From Mitsuaria sp. PDC51 (GTDB lineage Bacteria; Pseudomonadota; Gammaproteobacteria; Burkholderiales; Burkholderiaceae_C), in the NCBI RefSeq assembly GCF_900113225.1, contig NZ_FOZE01000001.1, forward strand, positions 1 to 64,000: a stretch of 64,000 nt of DNA, written 5' to 3'. The notes below the pieces were generated by a model. The model saw only the letters and a program-made list of their open reading frames with translations, made no database searches and was not told the DNA's origin. Positions 35,353-43,337 of this stretch are shown in pieces. A program made the translations under genes and the position numbers. Numbering within the stretch: the first letter of the stretch is position 1; each line of letters starts with the position of its first letter.

Positions 35353-36366
35353 CTAGCCGCGGCGGCGTCGGGCCAGCGTCGCCAGCAGCGCCAGCCCGCC
35401 GAGGGTCAGCGCACCCATGCCCGGTTCAGGGACCGCGACGACCACGTCGGCGAAGGACTGGGCGTAGCTGACGCCGGCGCCGTTCAGCGCGGTGAAGCCG
35501 CTGATGGCGTTGCCGTCGGCATCGGTGACCGAGGAGATGCCGTCCCAGTAGAAGCTGTTGGTGAAGGCGGCGTACGACTGCGCGGTGAGGGCGCCGATGA
35601 CCGTATCCGCGCTGTCATGCAGGAAGGACGAGGACATCGCGGTGCCCTGCCACAGCATCTCGATGGGACGGCCGAACTCGAACTCCAGTTGCAGGTTGTA
35701 GATCCCGGTGCCCTCCCGCGAGCCGCCAGCGACGACGCGGTCGTTGACCATCGCCAGATAGTCGTACCCGTACTGCGACACCCAGCCCGGGCCGGGGAAC
35801 TCCGCCGCGACCCCCGAGGCGCGCATCGTGAGGTTGGCGCTCCAGAAATAGGACATCTCGCGGTCGGGACCGGGGATGGGCTGCCCCGTCGTCGAGTTGG
35901 TGGAGGAATGGCTCATGCCGACGTCGCCCTCGAGCACGACGCGGAAGTTCATGACCCCGCGGGTGCCGTCCACGCAGGTGAGGCAGGTGATGACGAAGCT
36001 GTCGGCCGCTTCCGTGCTGGCCATCGACTCGGCACGGGTGCCGGGCTGCACGCCGGACACCGAGGTCTGCGTCGTCGCGGTGCGCGATACGAAGGTGAGG
36101 TGGCCGAAGGTCGCGGTGGCCGAGGAACGCGCCTCGGCGTTCTGCACGAGGCTGGACGACTGGTCCAGCAGCACGGCGTCGGCGGCCGACCAGATGGACG
36201 AGCCGCCGGTCTTCCATTCGCCGATCTGCTCGGCGCTGCGCGCTGCGGTCTGGCTGCTCGCGGTGGCGATGGATTTGAACTCGGCGGCGCCGGCGGCTGC
36301 GCTTCCCAGCGACAGCAACGCGACCAGCAGGACCTCGACGGACACTCGATGCGAAATGTGGCGCAT
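35353..36366 (-). CDS. PEP-CTERM sorted secreted protein
   Basis: A 337-aa protein with an N-terminal signal peptide (VEVLLVALLSLGSAAAG) and a complete C-terminal PEP-CTERM: VPEPGMGALTLGGLALLATL followed by basic RRRRG, the signal for exosortase-dependent processing. The ~290-residue mature part is Ser/Thr-rich. A conserved spot FVITCLTCVDGTRG (~128) is shared with the paralogue at 37239. The start at 36366 has CAGGGAGAG ahead. No exosortase is in the window. It is divergent from the nasT-type gene. Biological role unknown, probably cell-surface or extracellular. Confidence 0.88.
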   Translation of the reverse strand: MRHISHRVSVEVLLVALLSLGSAAAGAAEFKSIATASSQTAARSAEQIGEWKTGGSSIWSAADAVLLDQSSSLVQNAEARSSATATFGHLTFVSRTATTQTSVSGVQPGTRAESMASTEAADSFVITCLTCVDGTRGVMNFRVVLEGDVGMSHSSTNSTTGQPIPGPDREMSYFWSANLTMRASGVAAEFPGPGWVSQYGYDYLAMVNDRVVAGGSREGTGIYNLQLEFEFGRPIEMLWQGTAMSSSFLHDSADTVIGALTAQSYAAFTNSFYWDGISSVTDADGNAISGFTALNGAGVSYAQSFADVVVAVPEPGMGALTLGGLALLATLARRRRG

Positions 36367-36550
36367 GGCGCTCTCCCTGGCGGCAGGGGTGCCGCAAGCA
36401 GCGACAGTACGGCGATCCGCCGCATCGCGCGGCCCCTCCCAAACAGGACTGTGGGCACGGTGGTTGCGCGGTGGCAGGCGCGGCGATTGCTCCGCGCCGG
36501 GCGTTCCGCCCGGCTCGTGCGCTCGGCATGGAACTTGCGCCGTCTCCGCG

Positions 36551-37180
36551 GTGAAGCCGCCGCAAGCCCCCGTTGCCAGCCCGGAGCCGTCCGCTCCGGC
36601 GGGGCTGCGCGTGCTCGTCATCGACGACGGCGCGCATCGCGCGGACCTGCTGCGCGACGAGCTCGCACGCCAGGGGCACGAGGTGGTCGGCGTCATCGAG
36701 CAGGCGACGCTGATCCACGACTGCGTGCTGCGCCTGCAGCCGGACGTCGTGATCGTCGACGCCGAATCGCCGACGCGCGACACCCTGGAGAACCTCGCCA
36801 CGCTCTCCGCGAAGATGCCACGCCCGGTGGTCGTCTTCGCCGAGGACGAGGACCGCGGCACCATGCGTCGCGCGATCCAGGCGGGCGTCAGCGCCTATGT
36901 CGTCGCGGACCTTCAGGCGCAGCGCCTGGCGCCGGTGCTGCACGTCGCCATCGCGCGCTTCGAGCAGGACCTCGCGCTGCGTACCGAGCTGAGCCACGCG
37001 CAGGCGCAACTGGCGTCGCGCAAGCTGGTCGACAAGGCCAAGGGCATCCTGATGCGCGAGCAGGGCCTGGACGAGGACCAGGCCTACCAGCGGCTGCGCA
37101 AGCTCGCCATGGACCGCGGCGAGCCGATCGCGCAGGTCGCTCGGCGGGTCATCGACGCGCACGAGCTGCTGCGGGGCTGA
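36551..37180 (+). CDS. nasT: ANTAR-type response regulator (NasT-like)
   Basis: A 209-aa antitermination regulator. The receiver domain (~18-135) has the acidic pair DD (25-26) and the phospho-acceptor-like Asp70 in VVIVDAES; the usual C-terminal Lys is not obvious. The ANTAR RNA-binding domain (~145-205) reads QLASRKLVDKAKGILMREQGLDEDQAYQRLRKLAMDRG. ANTAR proteins bind two tandem hexaloop hairpins and prevent terminator formation; such a leader lies in front of nrtA. NasT normally pairs with NasS, which is absent here. GTG 36551 is the only reasonable start and has a weak ribosome site. Confidence 0.9.
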   Translation: MKPPQAPVASPEPSAPAGLRVLVIDDGAHRADLLRDELARQGHEVVGVIEQATLIHDCVLRLQPDVVIVDAESPTRDTLENLATLSAKMPRPVVVFAEDEDRGTMRRAIQAGVSAYVVADLQAQRLAPVLHVAIARFEQDLALRTELSHAQAQLASRKLVDKAKGILMREQGLDEDQAYQRLRKLAMDRGEPIAQVARRVIDAHELLRG

Positions 37181-37238
37181 ACGCACCGCCGCGGCGCACG
37201 GGCGCCGCAGGACGGTGCGTGCGAGGCGCCGGTCGTGA

Positions 37239-38231
37239 TCAGCCGCGCCGACGTCGCGCCAGCGCGCCCAGCGCCGCCAGGCCGCCGAGCATCAGCGCCC
37301 ACGTGCCGGGTTCGGGCACGACGGCGGCCGCCAGCGCGTAGTTGTAGCCATCGGCGCTCAGCGCGGAGATGTTCCCCACCGGGTTGTTGTCCAGGTCGGT
37401 GACGTAGACGCCGCCGAAAGTGATGTTGTCGATCTGGTTGGACATCGCGAGTGCCCAGGCGTCGGTCTGGCCGCTCGTGCCGGATTGGACGGCGGCCGTC
37501 ACCCACGAGTGCAGGTGGAGGCCGAAGGTGATCGGCTCGCCGTAGACGAACTGGAACATCACGGCGCCGTCGTCGCGGATCTCCCAAGCGGAGTGGTTGC
37601 CGTTGCTCTGGATGTCGTACAGGGTGTACGAGGATCCGGCCTGGTCCTGGTGCGGTTCGCCCCAGGGCGGGGGCGGGACGCCGGTGCTCGACGCGCCGTT
37701 GGAGGTGGAGTAGTTCAGCGCCGTCGTCTCGTAGGCGCCTTCGGGCCGGCCGGTCCAGGGACTGAAGCCGCCGGTCGAGATGTACTGGCCGAGGTTGCCG
37801 CCCACGGCCAGGCCCGCCCACGCGATGGTGCCATTGACGCAGGTCGGGCAGGTGATGACGAAGGTGTCGGTCAAGGAGATCGAGGAGGTCACTTCGACGT
37901 AGGCCGACCGCTCGAACGCGAGGGTGTTCAGGAAGACGCTGGCCGACGCGAAGTTGGACAGGCCTGTCCGACTGCCCTGGCTCCAGCCCGTTGCGGTGGC
38001 CAGCAGCGAACCCGACGAGTTGTCCGTGACCGTCAGGTTCGCCGAGTCCAGCTGTCCCGAGGCGAGCGTGCCGGTGCGGCTGATCGGTCCGGCGACCGGC
38101 GTGGCCGCCCCGTCCCGATAGATCGCGGCCTGCTTGGTGCTGGTGATCTCCAGCGCCAGGGCCTGCCCGGACAGGCCGATGGCGAGCACGGCGGCGGCCA
38201 GCGGCCGCGCGCTGCGGGGTAGTGGATGCAT
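37239..38231 (-). CDS. PEP-CTERM sorted secreted protein (paralogue)
   Basis: A 330-aa protein with signal peptide (LAAAVLAIGLSGQALA) and C-terminal VPEPGTWALMLGGLAALGAL plus RRRRG. The mature region shares the FVITCPTCVNGT element and the general layout with the protein at 35353, so the two are duplicates placed on either side of the nasT gene and both on the minus strand. The start ATG 38231 follows AAGGGAG. Function unknown. Confidence 0.88.
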   Translation of the reverse strand: MHPLPRSARPLAAAVLAIGLSGQALALEITSTKQAAIYRDGAATPVAGPISRTGTLASGQLDSANLTVTDNSSGSLLATATGWSQGSRTGLSNFASASVFLNTLAFERSAYVEVTSSISLTDTFVITCPTCVNGTIAWAGLAVGGNLGQYISTGGFSPWTGRPEGAYETTALNYSTSNGASSTGVPPPPWGEPHQDQAGSSYTLYDIQSNGNHSAWEIRDDGAVMFQFVYGEPITFGLHLHSWVTAAVQSGTSGQTDAWALAMSNQIDNITFGGVYVTDLDNNPVGNISALSADGYNYALAAAVVPEPGTWALMLGGLAALGALARRRRG

Positions 38232-38342
38232 GGCGGTCTCCCTTGCCGCATCGTTCGCGGCGGCTTCACGGAAGTTAGCCGACGGCCGACGTTCACGCCG
38301 CCCCTCGAAACCGCTTCCGCGGGCACGCCGCGTGCGCGGCCT

Positions 38343-38357
38343 TGGCACGCTTCATGC
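38343..38357 (+). promoter_or_regulatory. Sigma-54 (-24/-12) promoter of the nrt operon
   Basis: TGGCACG-CTTC-ATGC: the GG of TGG (38344-38345) and the GC (38356-38357) are exactly 10 bases apart, as sigma-54 requires, and the -24 element TGGCACG is perfect. The -12 element is ATGC rather than TTGC. Transcription would start near 38369, right at the first leader hairpin. NtrC-type control of nitrate assimilation fits. Confidence 0.7.
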
Positions 38358-38371
38358 GTAGTGATCGACAA

Positions 38372-38469
38372 GCCCTCGCAACGGCGTGAGGGCCGCCCCA
38401 ACAAGGTTCGGACAAAGGCGTCCGATCGCACCCGCGCACCGCGCCGGGTCCGATCGCGACGCCTTTTTT
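38372..38469 (+). promoter_or_regulatory. ANTAR-type antitermination leader of nrtA with terminator
   Basis: Hairpin 1 (38372-38393): stem GCCCTCGC / GTGAGGGC with hexaloop AACGGC. Hairpin 2 (38408-38425): perfect stem TCGGAC / GTCCGA with hexaloop AAAGGC. Both loops carry A at position 1 and G at position 4, the ANTAR recognition rule. The terminator (38417-38463) uses GGCGTCCGATCG as its 5' arm, which includes the loop end and 3' arm of hairpin 2, and closes with CGATCGCGACGCC then a T-run. Hairpin 2 and the terminator are mutually exclusive, so a bound ANTAR protein would let transcription pass into nrtA. Confidence 0.88.
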
Positions 38470-38492
38470 GTTTTCTTTCCCGGAGGTCTTGA

Positions 38493-39743
38493 ATGCAACA
38501 CGGTTCCAAGGAGGGTCTGATGAGCGCTGAGCGTCGCAAGCTGCTCGCCGCCGGAGCGGCGCTGGGCGGGCTGTCCGCGCTGCCGGGCGGTGGCGCCTAT
38601 GCCGCAGGCTCGGACAAGCCGGAGAAGGAGGAGGTCCGCATCGGCTTCATCCCGCTGACCGACTGCGCGTCGGTGGTGATGGCCGCCGCGCTGGGCTTCG
38701 ACAAGAAGTACGGCATCAAGATCGTGCCGACCAAGGAGGCCTCCTGGGCCGGCGTGCGCGACAAGCTCGTCAACGGCGAGCTCGACATGGCGCATGTCCT
38801 CTACGGCCTCATCTACGGCGTGCACCTGGGCGTGGCGGGTCCGAAGAAGGACATGGCCGTGCTGATGACGCTCAACAACAACGGGCAGGCGATCACGCTG
38901 TCGAAGAAGCTCGCCGAGGCGGGCGCGGTCGACGCCGCGTCGCTGACCCGCGCGATGAAGAAGGAGCAGCGCGACTACACCTTCGCGCAGACCTTCCCGA
39001 CCGGCACGCATGCGATGTGGCTCTACTACTGGCTGGCCGCCGCGGGCGTGAACCCGATGAAGGACGCCAAGGTGATCACCGTGCCGCCGCCGCAGATGGT
39101 GGCCAACATGCGCGTGGGCAACATGGACGGCTTCTGCGTCGGCGAGCCCTGGAACCATCGCGCCATCATCGATGGCATCGGCATCACCGCGGCCACGACG
39201 CAGGACATCTGGAAGGACCATCCGGAGAAGGTGCTGGGCACCACCGGCGACTTCGTGAAGAAGTACCCGAACACCGCGCGCGCCGTGATCATGGCCGTGC
39301 TCGAGGCCGGCCGCTGGATCGACGCGAGCCTGTCCAACAAGCAGAAGATGGCCGAGACCATCGCCGACAAGGCCTACGTCAACACCAGCGTCGACGCGAT
39401 CAACCAGCGCATCCTGGGCCGGTACCAGAACGGCCTGGGCCGGACCTGGGACGACCCCAACTACATGAAGTTCTTCAACGACGGCCAGGTCAACTTCCCC
39501 TGGCTGTCCGACGGCATGTGGTTCCTCACGCAGCACAAGCGCTGGGGCCTGATCAAGGAGCATCCGGACTACCTGGGCGTGGCCCGCCAGGTCAACCAGG
39601 TCGAGCTCTACAAGCAGGCCGCGGCGGCGCTGGGCGTCTCGGTGCCCAAGGAGACGATGCGGTCGGCGAAGTTCTTCGACGGCGTCGTCTGGGACGGCAA
39701 GGATCCGGCGAAGTACGCCGATGCCTTCAAGGTCCGCGCCTGA
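38493..39743 (+). CDS. nrtA: Nitrate ABC transporter substrate-binding protein
   Basis: A 416-aa periplasmic nitrate/nitrite-binding protein of the NrtA/CmpA type. The N-terminus has a twin-arginine-like signal (RRKLLAAGAALGGL), so Tat export of the folded protein is likely. The core starts VRIGFIPLTDCASVVMAAALGF, and contains MTLNNNGQAITLS, TFPTGTHAMWLYYWLAAAG and GNMDGFCVGEPWNHRAI, typical of the family. It is first in nrtA-nrtB-nrtD. CGGAGG precedes ATG 38493, just after the leader terminator. It is too clearly exported to be the cytoplasmic sensor NasS. Confidence 0.92.
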   Translation: MQHGSKEGLMSAERRKLLAAGAALGGLSALPGGGAYAAGSDKPEKEEVRIGFIPLTDCASVVMAAALGFDKKYGIKIVPTKEASWAGVRDKLVNGELDMAHVLYGLIYGVHLGVAGPKKDMAVLMTLNNNGQAITLSKKLAEAGAVDAASLTRAMKKEQRDYTFAQTFPTGTHAMWLYYWLAAAGVNPMKDAKVITVPPPQMVANMRVGNMDGFCVGEPWNHRAIIDGIGITAATTQDIWKDHPEKVLGTTGDFVKKYPNTARAVIMAVLEAGRWIDASLSNKQKMAETIADKAYVNTSVDAINQRILGRYQNGLGRTWDDPNYMKFFNDGQVNFPWLSDGMWFLTQHKRWGLIKEHPDYLGVARQVNQVELYKQAAAALGVSVPKETMRSAKFFDGVVWDGKDPAKYADAFKVRA

Positions 39744-39777
39744 ACGGCGCTTCATCCGATCCCCGCAGGAGGCCGTC

Positions 39778-40713
39778 ATGGTCAGTGCCGTGTTCCATTC
39801 CCCCACCGACGCCGCCGAGCCGATGAGCGCCCCGGTGGTCCCGCCCAAGCCGCTGGCCCGCGACGCGGCCAACGAACCGGTCGCGCCGTCCACGCCGTCC
39901 ACGCCGGCCGCGCCGTCCGCGCGCCCGCCGCGCGCCGGCATCGACTGGCGCAGCCTGTGGATGCGCGTGCTGCCGCCGGTGCTCGGGCTCGGCCTGCTGT
40001 GGCTCGTCTGGACCGTCGCCACGCTCAAGGGCGGCGCCTTCCCGACGCCCGGCGCGACCTGGGACGCCGCGGTCCAGCTGTTCGCCGATCCGTTCTATCG
40101 CAACGGCCCCAACGACCAGGGCATCGGCTGGAACATCCTGAACTCGCTGGAGCGCGTCGGGCTGGGCTTCGGCCTGGCGGCGGCGGTGGGCATCCCGCTG
40201 GGTTTCATCATCGGCCGCTTTGAATTCGCGAGCCGCATGCTGTCGCCGCTGATCAGCCTGCTCAAGCCGGTGTCGCCGCTGGCCTGGCTGCCGATCGGGT
40301 TGCTGGTGTTCAAGAGCGCCAATCCGGCGGCGATCTGGACCATCTTCATCTGCTCGATCTGGCCGATGGTGGTCAACACCGCGGTGGGCGTGCAGCGCGT
40401 GCCGCAGGACTACCTGAACGTCGCGCGCGTGCTGCGGCTGTCGGAGTGGAAGCTGGTGACGCGCATCCTGTTCCCGGCGGTGCTGCCCTACATGCTGACC
40501 GGCGTGCGGCTGTCGGTGGGCACGGCCTGGCTGGTGATCGTCGCGGCGGAGATGCTGACCGGCGGCGTGGGCATCGGCTTCTGGGTCTGGGACGAGTGGA
40601 ACAACCTCAACGTGCGGCACATCCTGATCGCGATCTTCGTGATCGGCATCGTGGGCCTGCTGCTGGAATGGGCGCTGATGGCGCTGGCCAGGCGTTTCTC
40701 TTTCGACGATTGA
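39778..40713 (+). CDS. nrtB: Nitrate ABC transporter permease
   Basis: A 311-aa inner membrane permease of the NrtB/TauC type. A ~45-residue Pro/Ala-rich N-terminus precedes about six membrane segments. The EAA-like loop that contacts the ATPase is in LNVARVLRLSEWKLVTRILFP (~205-225). ATG 39778 follows GCAGGAGG, 34 bases after nrtA. Confidence 0.93.
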   Translation: MVSAVFHSPTDAAEPMSAPVVPPKPLARDAANEPVAPSTPSTPAAPSARPPRAGIDWRSLWMRVLPPVLGLGLLWLVWTVATLKGGAFPTPGATWDAAVQLFADPFYRNGPNDQGIGWNILNSLERVGLGFGLAAAVGIPLGFIIGRFEFASRMLSPLISLLKPVSPLAWLPIGLLVFKSANPAAIWTIFICSIWPMVVNTAVGVQRVPQDYLNVARVLRLSEWKLVTRILFPAVLPYMLTGVRLSVGTAWLVIVAAEMLTGGVGIGFWVWDEWNNLNVRHILIAIFVIGIVGLLLEWALMALARRFSFDD

Positions 40714-40741
40714 GCGCATCAAGCGCGACCAGGAGATCCTG

Positions 40742-41545
40742 ATGAGCACTCCCTTCATCCGCGTGCAGCGGGCCGACATGGTGTTCTCGACCCGCCAGGG
40801 ACGCTTCCACGCGCTGCGCGACATCGACCTGGACATTGCCCAGGGCGAGTTCGTGACGCTGATCGGTCATTCGGGCTGCGGCAAGTCGACGCTGCTGAAC
40901 CTGATCGCCGGCCTGCTGCGGCCCACCGGCGGCGGCCTGCTCTGCGACGGCCGCGAGATCGCCGGTCCGGGGCCGGAGCGGGCGGTGGTGTTCCAGAACC
41001 ATTCGCTGCTGCCGTGGCTGACCTGCTTCGACAACGTGCTGCTGGCGGTCGAGTCCGTCTTCGGCGGCCGGGAACTGCGGCCGCGACTGATGGCGCGGAC
41101 GGAGGAAGCGCTGTACCTGGTCGGCATGGGGCATGCGATGTTCAAGCGGCCGCATGAGATCTCGGGCGGGATGAAGCAGCGCGTGGGCATCGCGCGGGCG
41201 CTGGCGATGGAGCCCAAGGTGCTGCTGATGGACGAGCCCTTCGGCGCGCTGGATGCGCTGACGCGGGCGCATCTGCAGGATGAGCTGCTGAAGATCGTCG
41301 CCGCGACGCGGAGCACCGTGGTGATGGTCACGCACGATGTCGACGAGGCGGTGCTGCTGTCGGATCGCATCGTGATGATGACCAACGGGCCCGCGGCGAC
41401 GATCGGCGAGGTGCTGCCGGTGCGGCTGGCGCGGCCGCGGGACCGCGTCGCGCTGGCGGAGGATCCGGTCTACGTGCATGCGCGCAAGGCGGTGATCGAC
41501 TTCCTCTACACGCGGCATCGCCATACGGAGGCCCGGGCGGCTTGA
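40742..41545 (+). CDS. nrtD: Nitrate ABC transporter ATP-binding protein
   Basis: A 267-aa ABC ATPase. Walker A is GHSGCGKSTLL (~42-52), the signature is ISGGMKQRVGIARALA and Walker B is VLLMDEPFGALDAL, followed by the H-loop VMVTHDVDEAV. Together with NrtA and NrtB it would drive nitrate import. It closes the nrt operon; its end is 7 bases from the convergent ANTAR-sensor gene. Confidence 0.93.
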   Translation: MSTPFIRVQRADMVFSTRQGRFHALRDIDLDIAQGEFVTLIGHSGCGKSTLLNLIAGLLRPTGGGLLCDGREIAGPGPERAVVFQNHSLLPWLTCFDNVLLAVESVFGGRELRPRLMARTEEALYLVGMGHAMFKRPHEISGGMKQRVGIARALAMEPKVLLMDEPFGALDALTRAHLQDELLKIVAATRSTVVMVTHDVDEAVLLSDRIVMMTNGPAATIGEVLPVRLARPRDRVALAEDPVYVHARKAVIDFLYTRHRHTEARAA

Positions 41546-41551
41546 AGACCT

Positions 41552-43012
41552 TCACCCCAGGATGATCTGCAAGCTCTGCTGGTAATGCGCGGTGAGCAGA
41601 TCCAGCCGGTCGAGCAGGATCTCGCTGCTGCGGGCCAGTCCCGCGGCCGCCTCGCGGCCATGGGCGTCACGCAGGCTGCGCATCAGTCGCAGCCATTCGG
41701 CGCCGACCTCCGCCAGCAACGCGCGGATCGCGTCGCTCGACAGCGGCGAGCTCTCCAGCTCCGCCAGCCCGGCGGCAAAACGATCCAGGCTGTCGAGCAG
41801 CACCGCCGGATTCCGGCTGGGCAGCAGGTCCGCCAGCAGCGCTTCCTTGGCCAGCTGCTGGCTCAGCATCCGCTGGCGACCGCAAAGATTGACGACATGC
41901 AGCGGCTTGCCGCCGCCGCAGGCCGCGATGGCCGAGGCGAGCGCGTCGGAGTGCGCGCGAAGGTCCTCGGCGGCTGCATCGGCGGCGAGCAGGGCCTCGG
42001 CCGTCGGCTTGCCGGCGAGCAGCGGCTCCAGGCGCCGCCAGGCGTCGATGACCGGATCGACCTGCAGCGCGGCCCGCGATGAGACCGACTCCGGCGCGGT
42101 GGAGGACGAAGGCCCCGGCGCAGGCGACATCGAGGGCGACATCGCGGCGGCCGGCGCGGACGACATCGGCGATGACATCGGCGGCAACAACGCGGGCAAC
42201 AGCGCCGGCAACCGCGACAGGTTGCTCGCCACGCGCGCGCAGGACTCGTCCTGCAGCGTCTTCGCCCGCTTGGCCTCGATGCCGGCCGCCCGCTGCGCCA
42301 TCAGCTTGACCAGCCGCTGGCTGAGCATGCGCTGCTGTCCGGCGAGGTTGACCGCTTCGGCCAGCTGCGCCGACTGCACCACCGAGCGCGCCACCTCGCC
42401 CAGTCGCAGGTGCGCATGCATGGCGGTTTCGCGCAGCAGGCGGAAGGCGCTGTCCTCGTCCAGGTCGCGCGCCGACATCAGCAGGCCCTTGGCGCGCTCG
42501 GTCCACTTGCGGTCGTCGAGCTGCGCGCGCACCGCCGCGAAGCGGCCGGCCTGCCAGACGGCCCAGCGCAACTGGCGGCGCAGCGCCTCGGCGGGAAGCA
42601 TCGTTTCCAGGATCAGCTGCACCCCCAGCGCCAGCGCGCGCTGCTGGACGGGCGGTGGCAGCGCCGGCGCGTCGGGCACGACGGCCAGGCCGGGCAGCGC
42701 GCCCGGCGCATCGACCCCGGGCGACCTCCGGAAGGACTCGCCAGTGGCCTCGATCGCATCCAGCCAGCCGTCGACCCGGTCGGCGTCGGCCAGCAGCACG
42801 AAGGCCTCGACGGCCTGTTCTTGTGCGGCACGCACCAAGCTGTCGCGTCCGGGCTGGTGCACGGACGCCACGATCCAGTGCGGCGGCGGGGCCAGCAGGT
42901 CGGACGGGACGCGTTCGCCGCCCAGCAGCAGCACGCGGCGGGGCAGGGCATCGCCGTCGTCGGCGGCGTCATCGAGGGGGCGTGAGGCGGGCGCGGGCAG
43001 GGACGCGGACAT
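41552..43012 (-). CDS. ANTAR domain protein fused to two NarX/PilJ-like sensor modules
   Basis: A 486-aa predicted nitrate-responsive antiterminator. Residues ~25-140 look like a degenerate receiver-type domain without the phospho-Asp pattern. The ANTAR domain is at ~157-213 (DDRKWTERAKGLLMSARDLDEDSAFRLLRE). Two modules of the PilJ/NarX N-terminal type follow: VNLAGQQRMLSQRLVKLMAQ (221-240) and VNLCGRQRMLSQQLAKE (374-390). Both resemble the P-box that binds nitrate in NarX/NarQ. A Met/Ser/Pro-rich linker (~278-312) separates them. NasR is organised the other way round (sensor first, ANTAR last). There is no membrane segment, so it is cytoplasmic. It is divergent from narK. The ribosome site at ATG 43012 is weak. 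Confidence 0.82.
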   Translation of the reverse strand: MSASLPAPASRPLDDAADDGDALPRRVLLLGGERVPSDLLAPPPHWIVASVHQPGRDSLVRAAQEQAVEAFVLLADADRVDGWLDAIEATGESFRRSPGVDAPGALPGLAVVPDAPALPPPVQQRALALGVQLILETMLPAEALRRQLRWAVWQAGRFAAVRAQLDDRKWTERAKGLLMSARDLDEDSAFRLLRETAMHAHLRLGEVARSVVQSAQLAEAVNLAGQQRMLSQRLVKLMAQRAAGIEAKRAKTLQDESCARVASNLSRLPALLPALLPPMSSPMSSAPAAAMSPSMSPAPGPSSSTAPESVSSRAALQVDPVIDAWRRLEPLLAGKPTAEALLAADAAAEDLRAHSDALASAIAACGGGKPLHVVNLCGRQRMLSQQLAKEALLADLLPSRNPAVLLDSLDRFAAGLAELESSPLSSDAIRALLAEVGAEWLRLMRSLRDAHGREAAAGLARSSEILLDRLDLLTAHYQQSLQIILG

Positions 43013-43153
43013 GGGCGGCAGGCGGGGCGCGACAGAGGAGGAAGGCGGCGTCGGCCGCCTCGTCGGGGCGCCGGGAACCGGGGTGGTCCTCGGCGCGTCG
43101 CAGCATAAGCCCTTCGCGCCAGCGGCGGGCGGCCTGGGTGCGGTGCAGCAGAC

Positions 43154-43168
43154 TGGCACGCGACTTGC
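43154..43168 (+). promoter_or_regulatory. Sigma-54 (-24/-12) promoter upstream of narK
   Basis: TGGCACG-CGAC-TTGC: a perfect match to the sigma-54 consensus with GG and GC exactly 10 bases apart. It lies within the 325-base intergenic stretch 43013-43337. Transcription should begin near 43180, close to the first leader hairpin. It matches the element before nrtA. Confidence 0.85.
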
Positions 43169-43175
43169 GAAGGAA

Positions 43176-43309
43176 GGTGCGTGGCGCAATGACGCGCCGC
43201 ACCCGCGCGGGGTTCCGGCCCCGCGGTCTTCGCAGCGGGCCGCCGAGCGACCCGATGCCCCATCCGTCAGAAGGCCACGCCGAGCCCGGTGCTCGACGCG
43301 GCCTTTTTT
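43176..43309 (+). promoter_or_regulatory. narK leader with candidate ANTAR hairpin and intrinsic terminator
   Basis: Hairpin 43176-43203: inner stem GGCGC / GCGCC with hexaloop AATGAC (A at position 1, G at 4), outer pairing GGTGC / GCACC. A GC-rich hairpin GCGGGG / CCCCGC follows near 43207-43224. The leader ends in a terminator at 43271-43309: GGCC...CGAG pairing CTCG...GGCC with two mismatches, then six T. I could not find a second clean A..G hexaloop overlapping the terminator, so ANTAR control is likely but less certain than at nrtA. Confidence 0.6.
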
Positions 43310-43337
43310 CGTTCCAGCCACCCAGAGCCTCCCCGCC

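Noticed and set aside
36400-36550. Possible sigma-54 promoter ahead of nasT (GG-N10-GC at TGGTTGCGCGGTGGC)
   Set aside because: Only the dinucleotides match; neither the -24 nor -12 element resembles the consensus, unlike those at nrtA and narK.
43204-43270. Search for a second ANTAR hexaloop hairpin in the narK leader
   Set aside because: Loops such as AGCGGG or AGAAGG lack flanking complementary stems, so no second hairpin is annotated.
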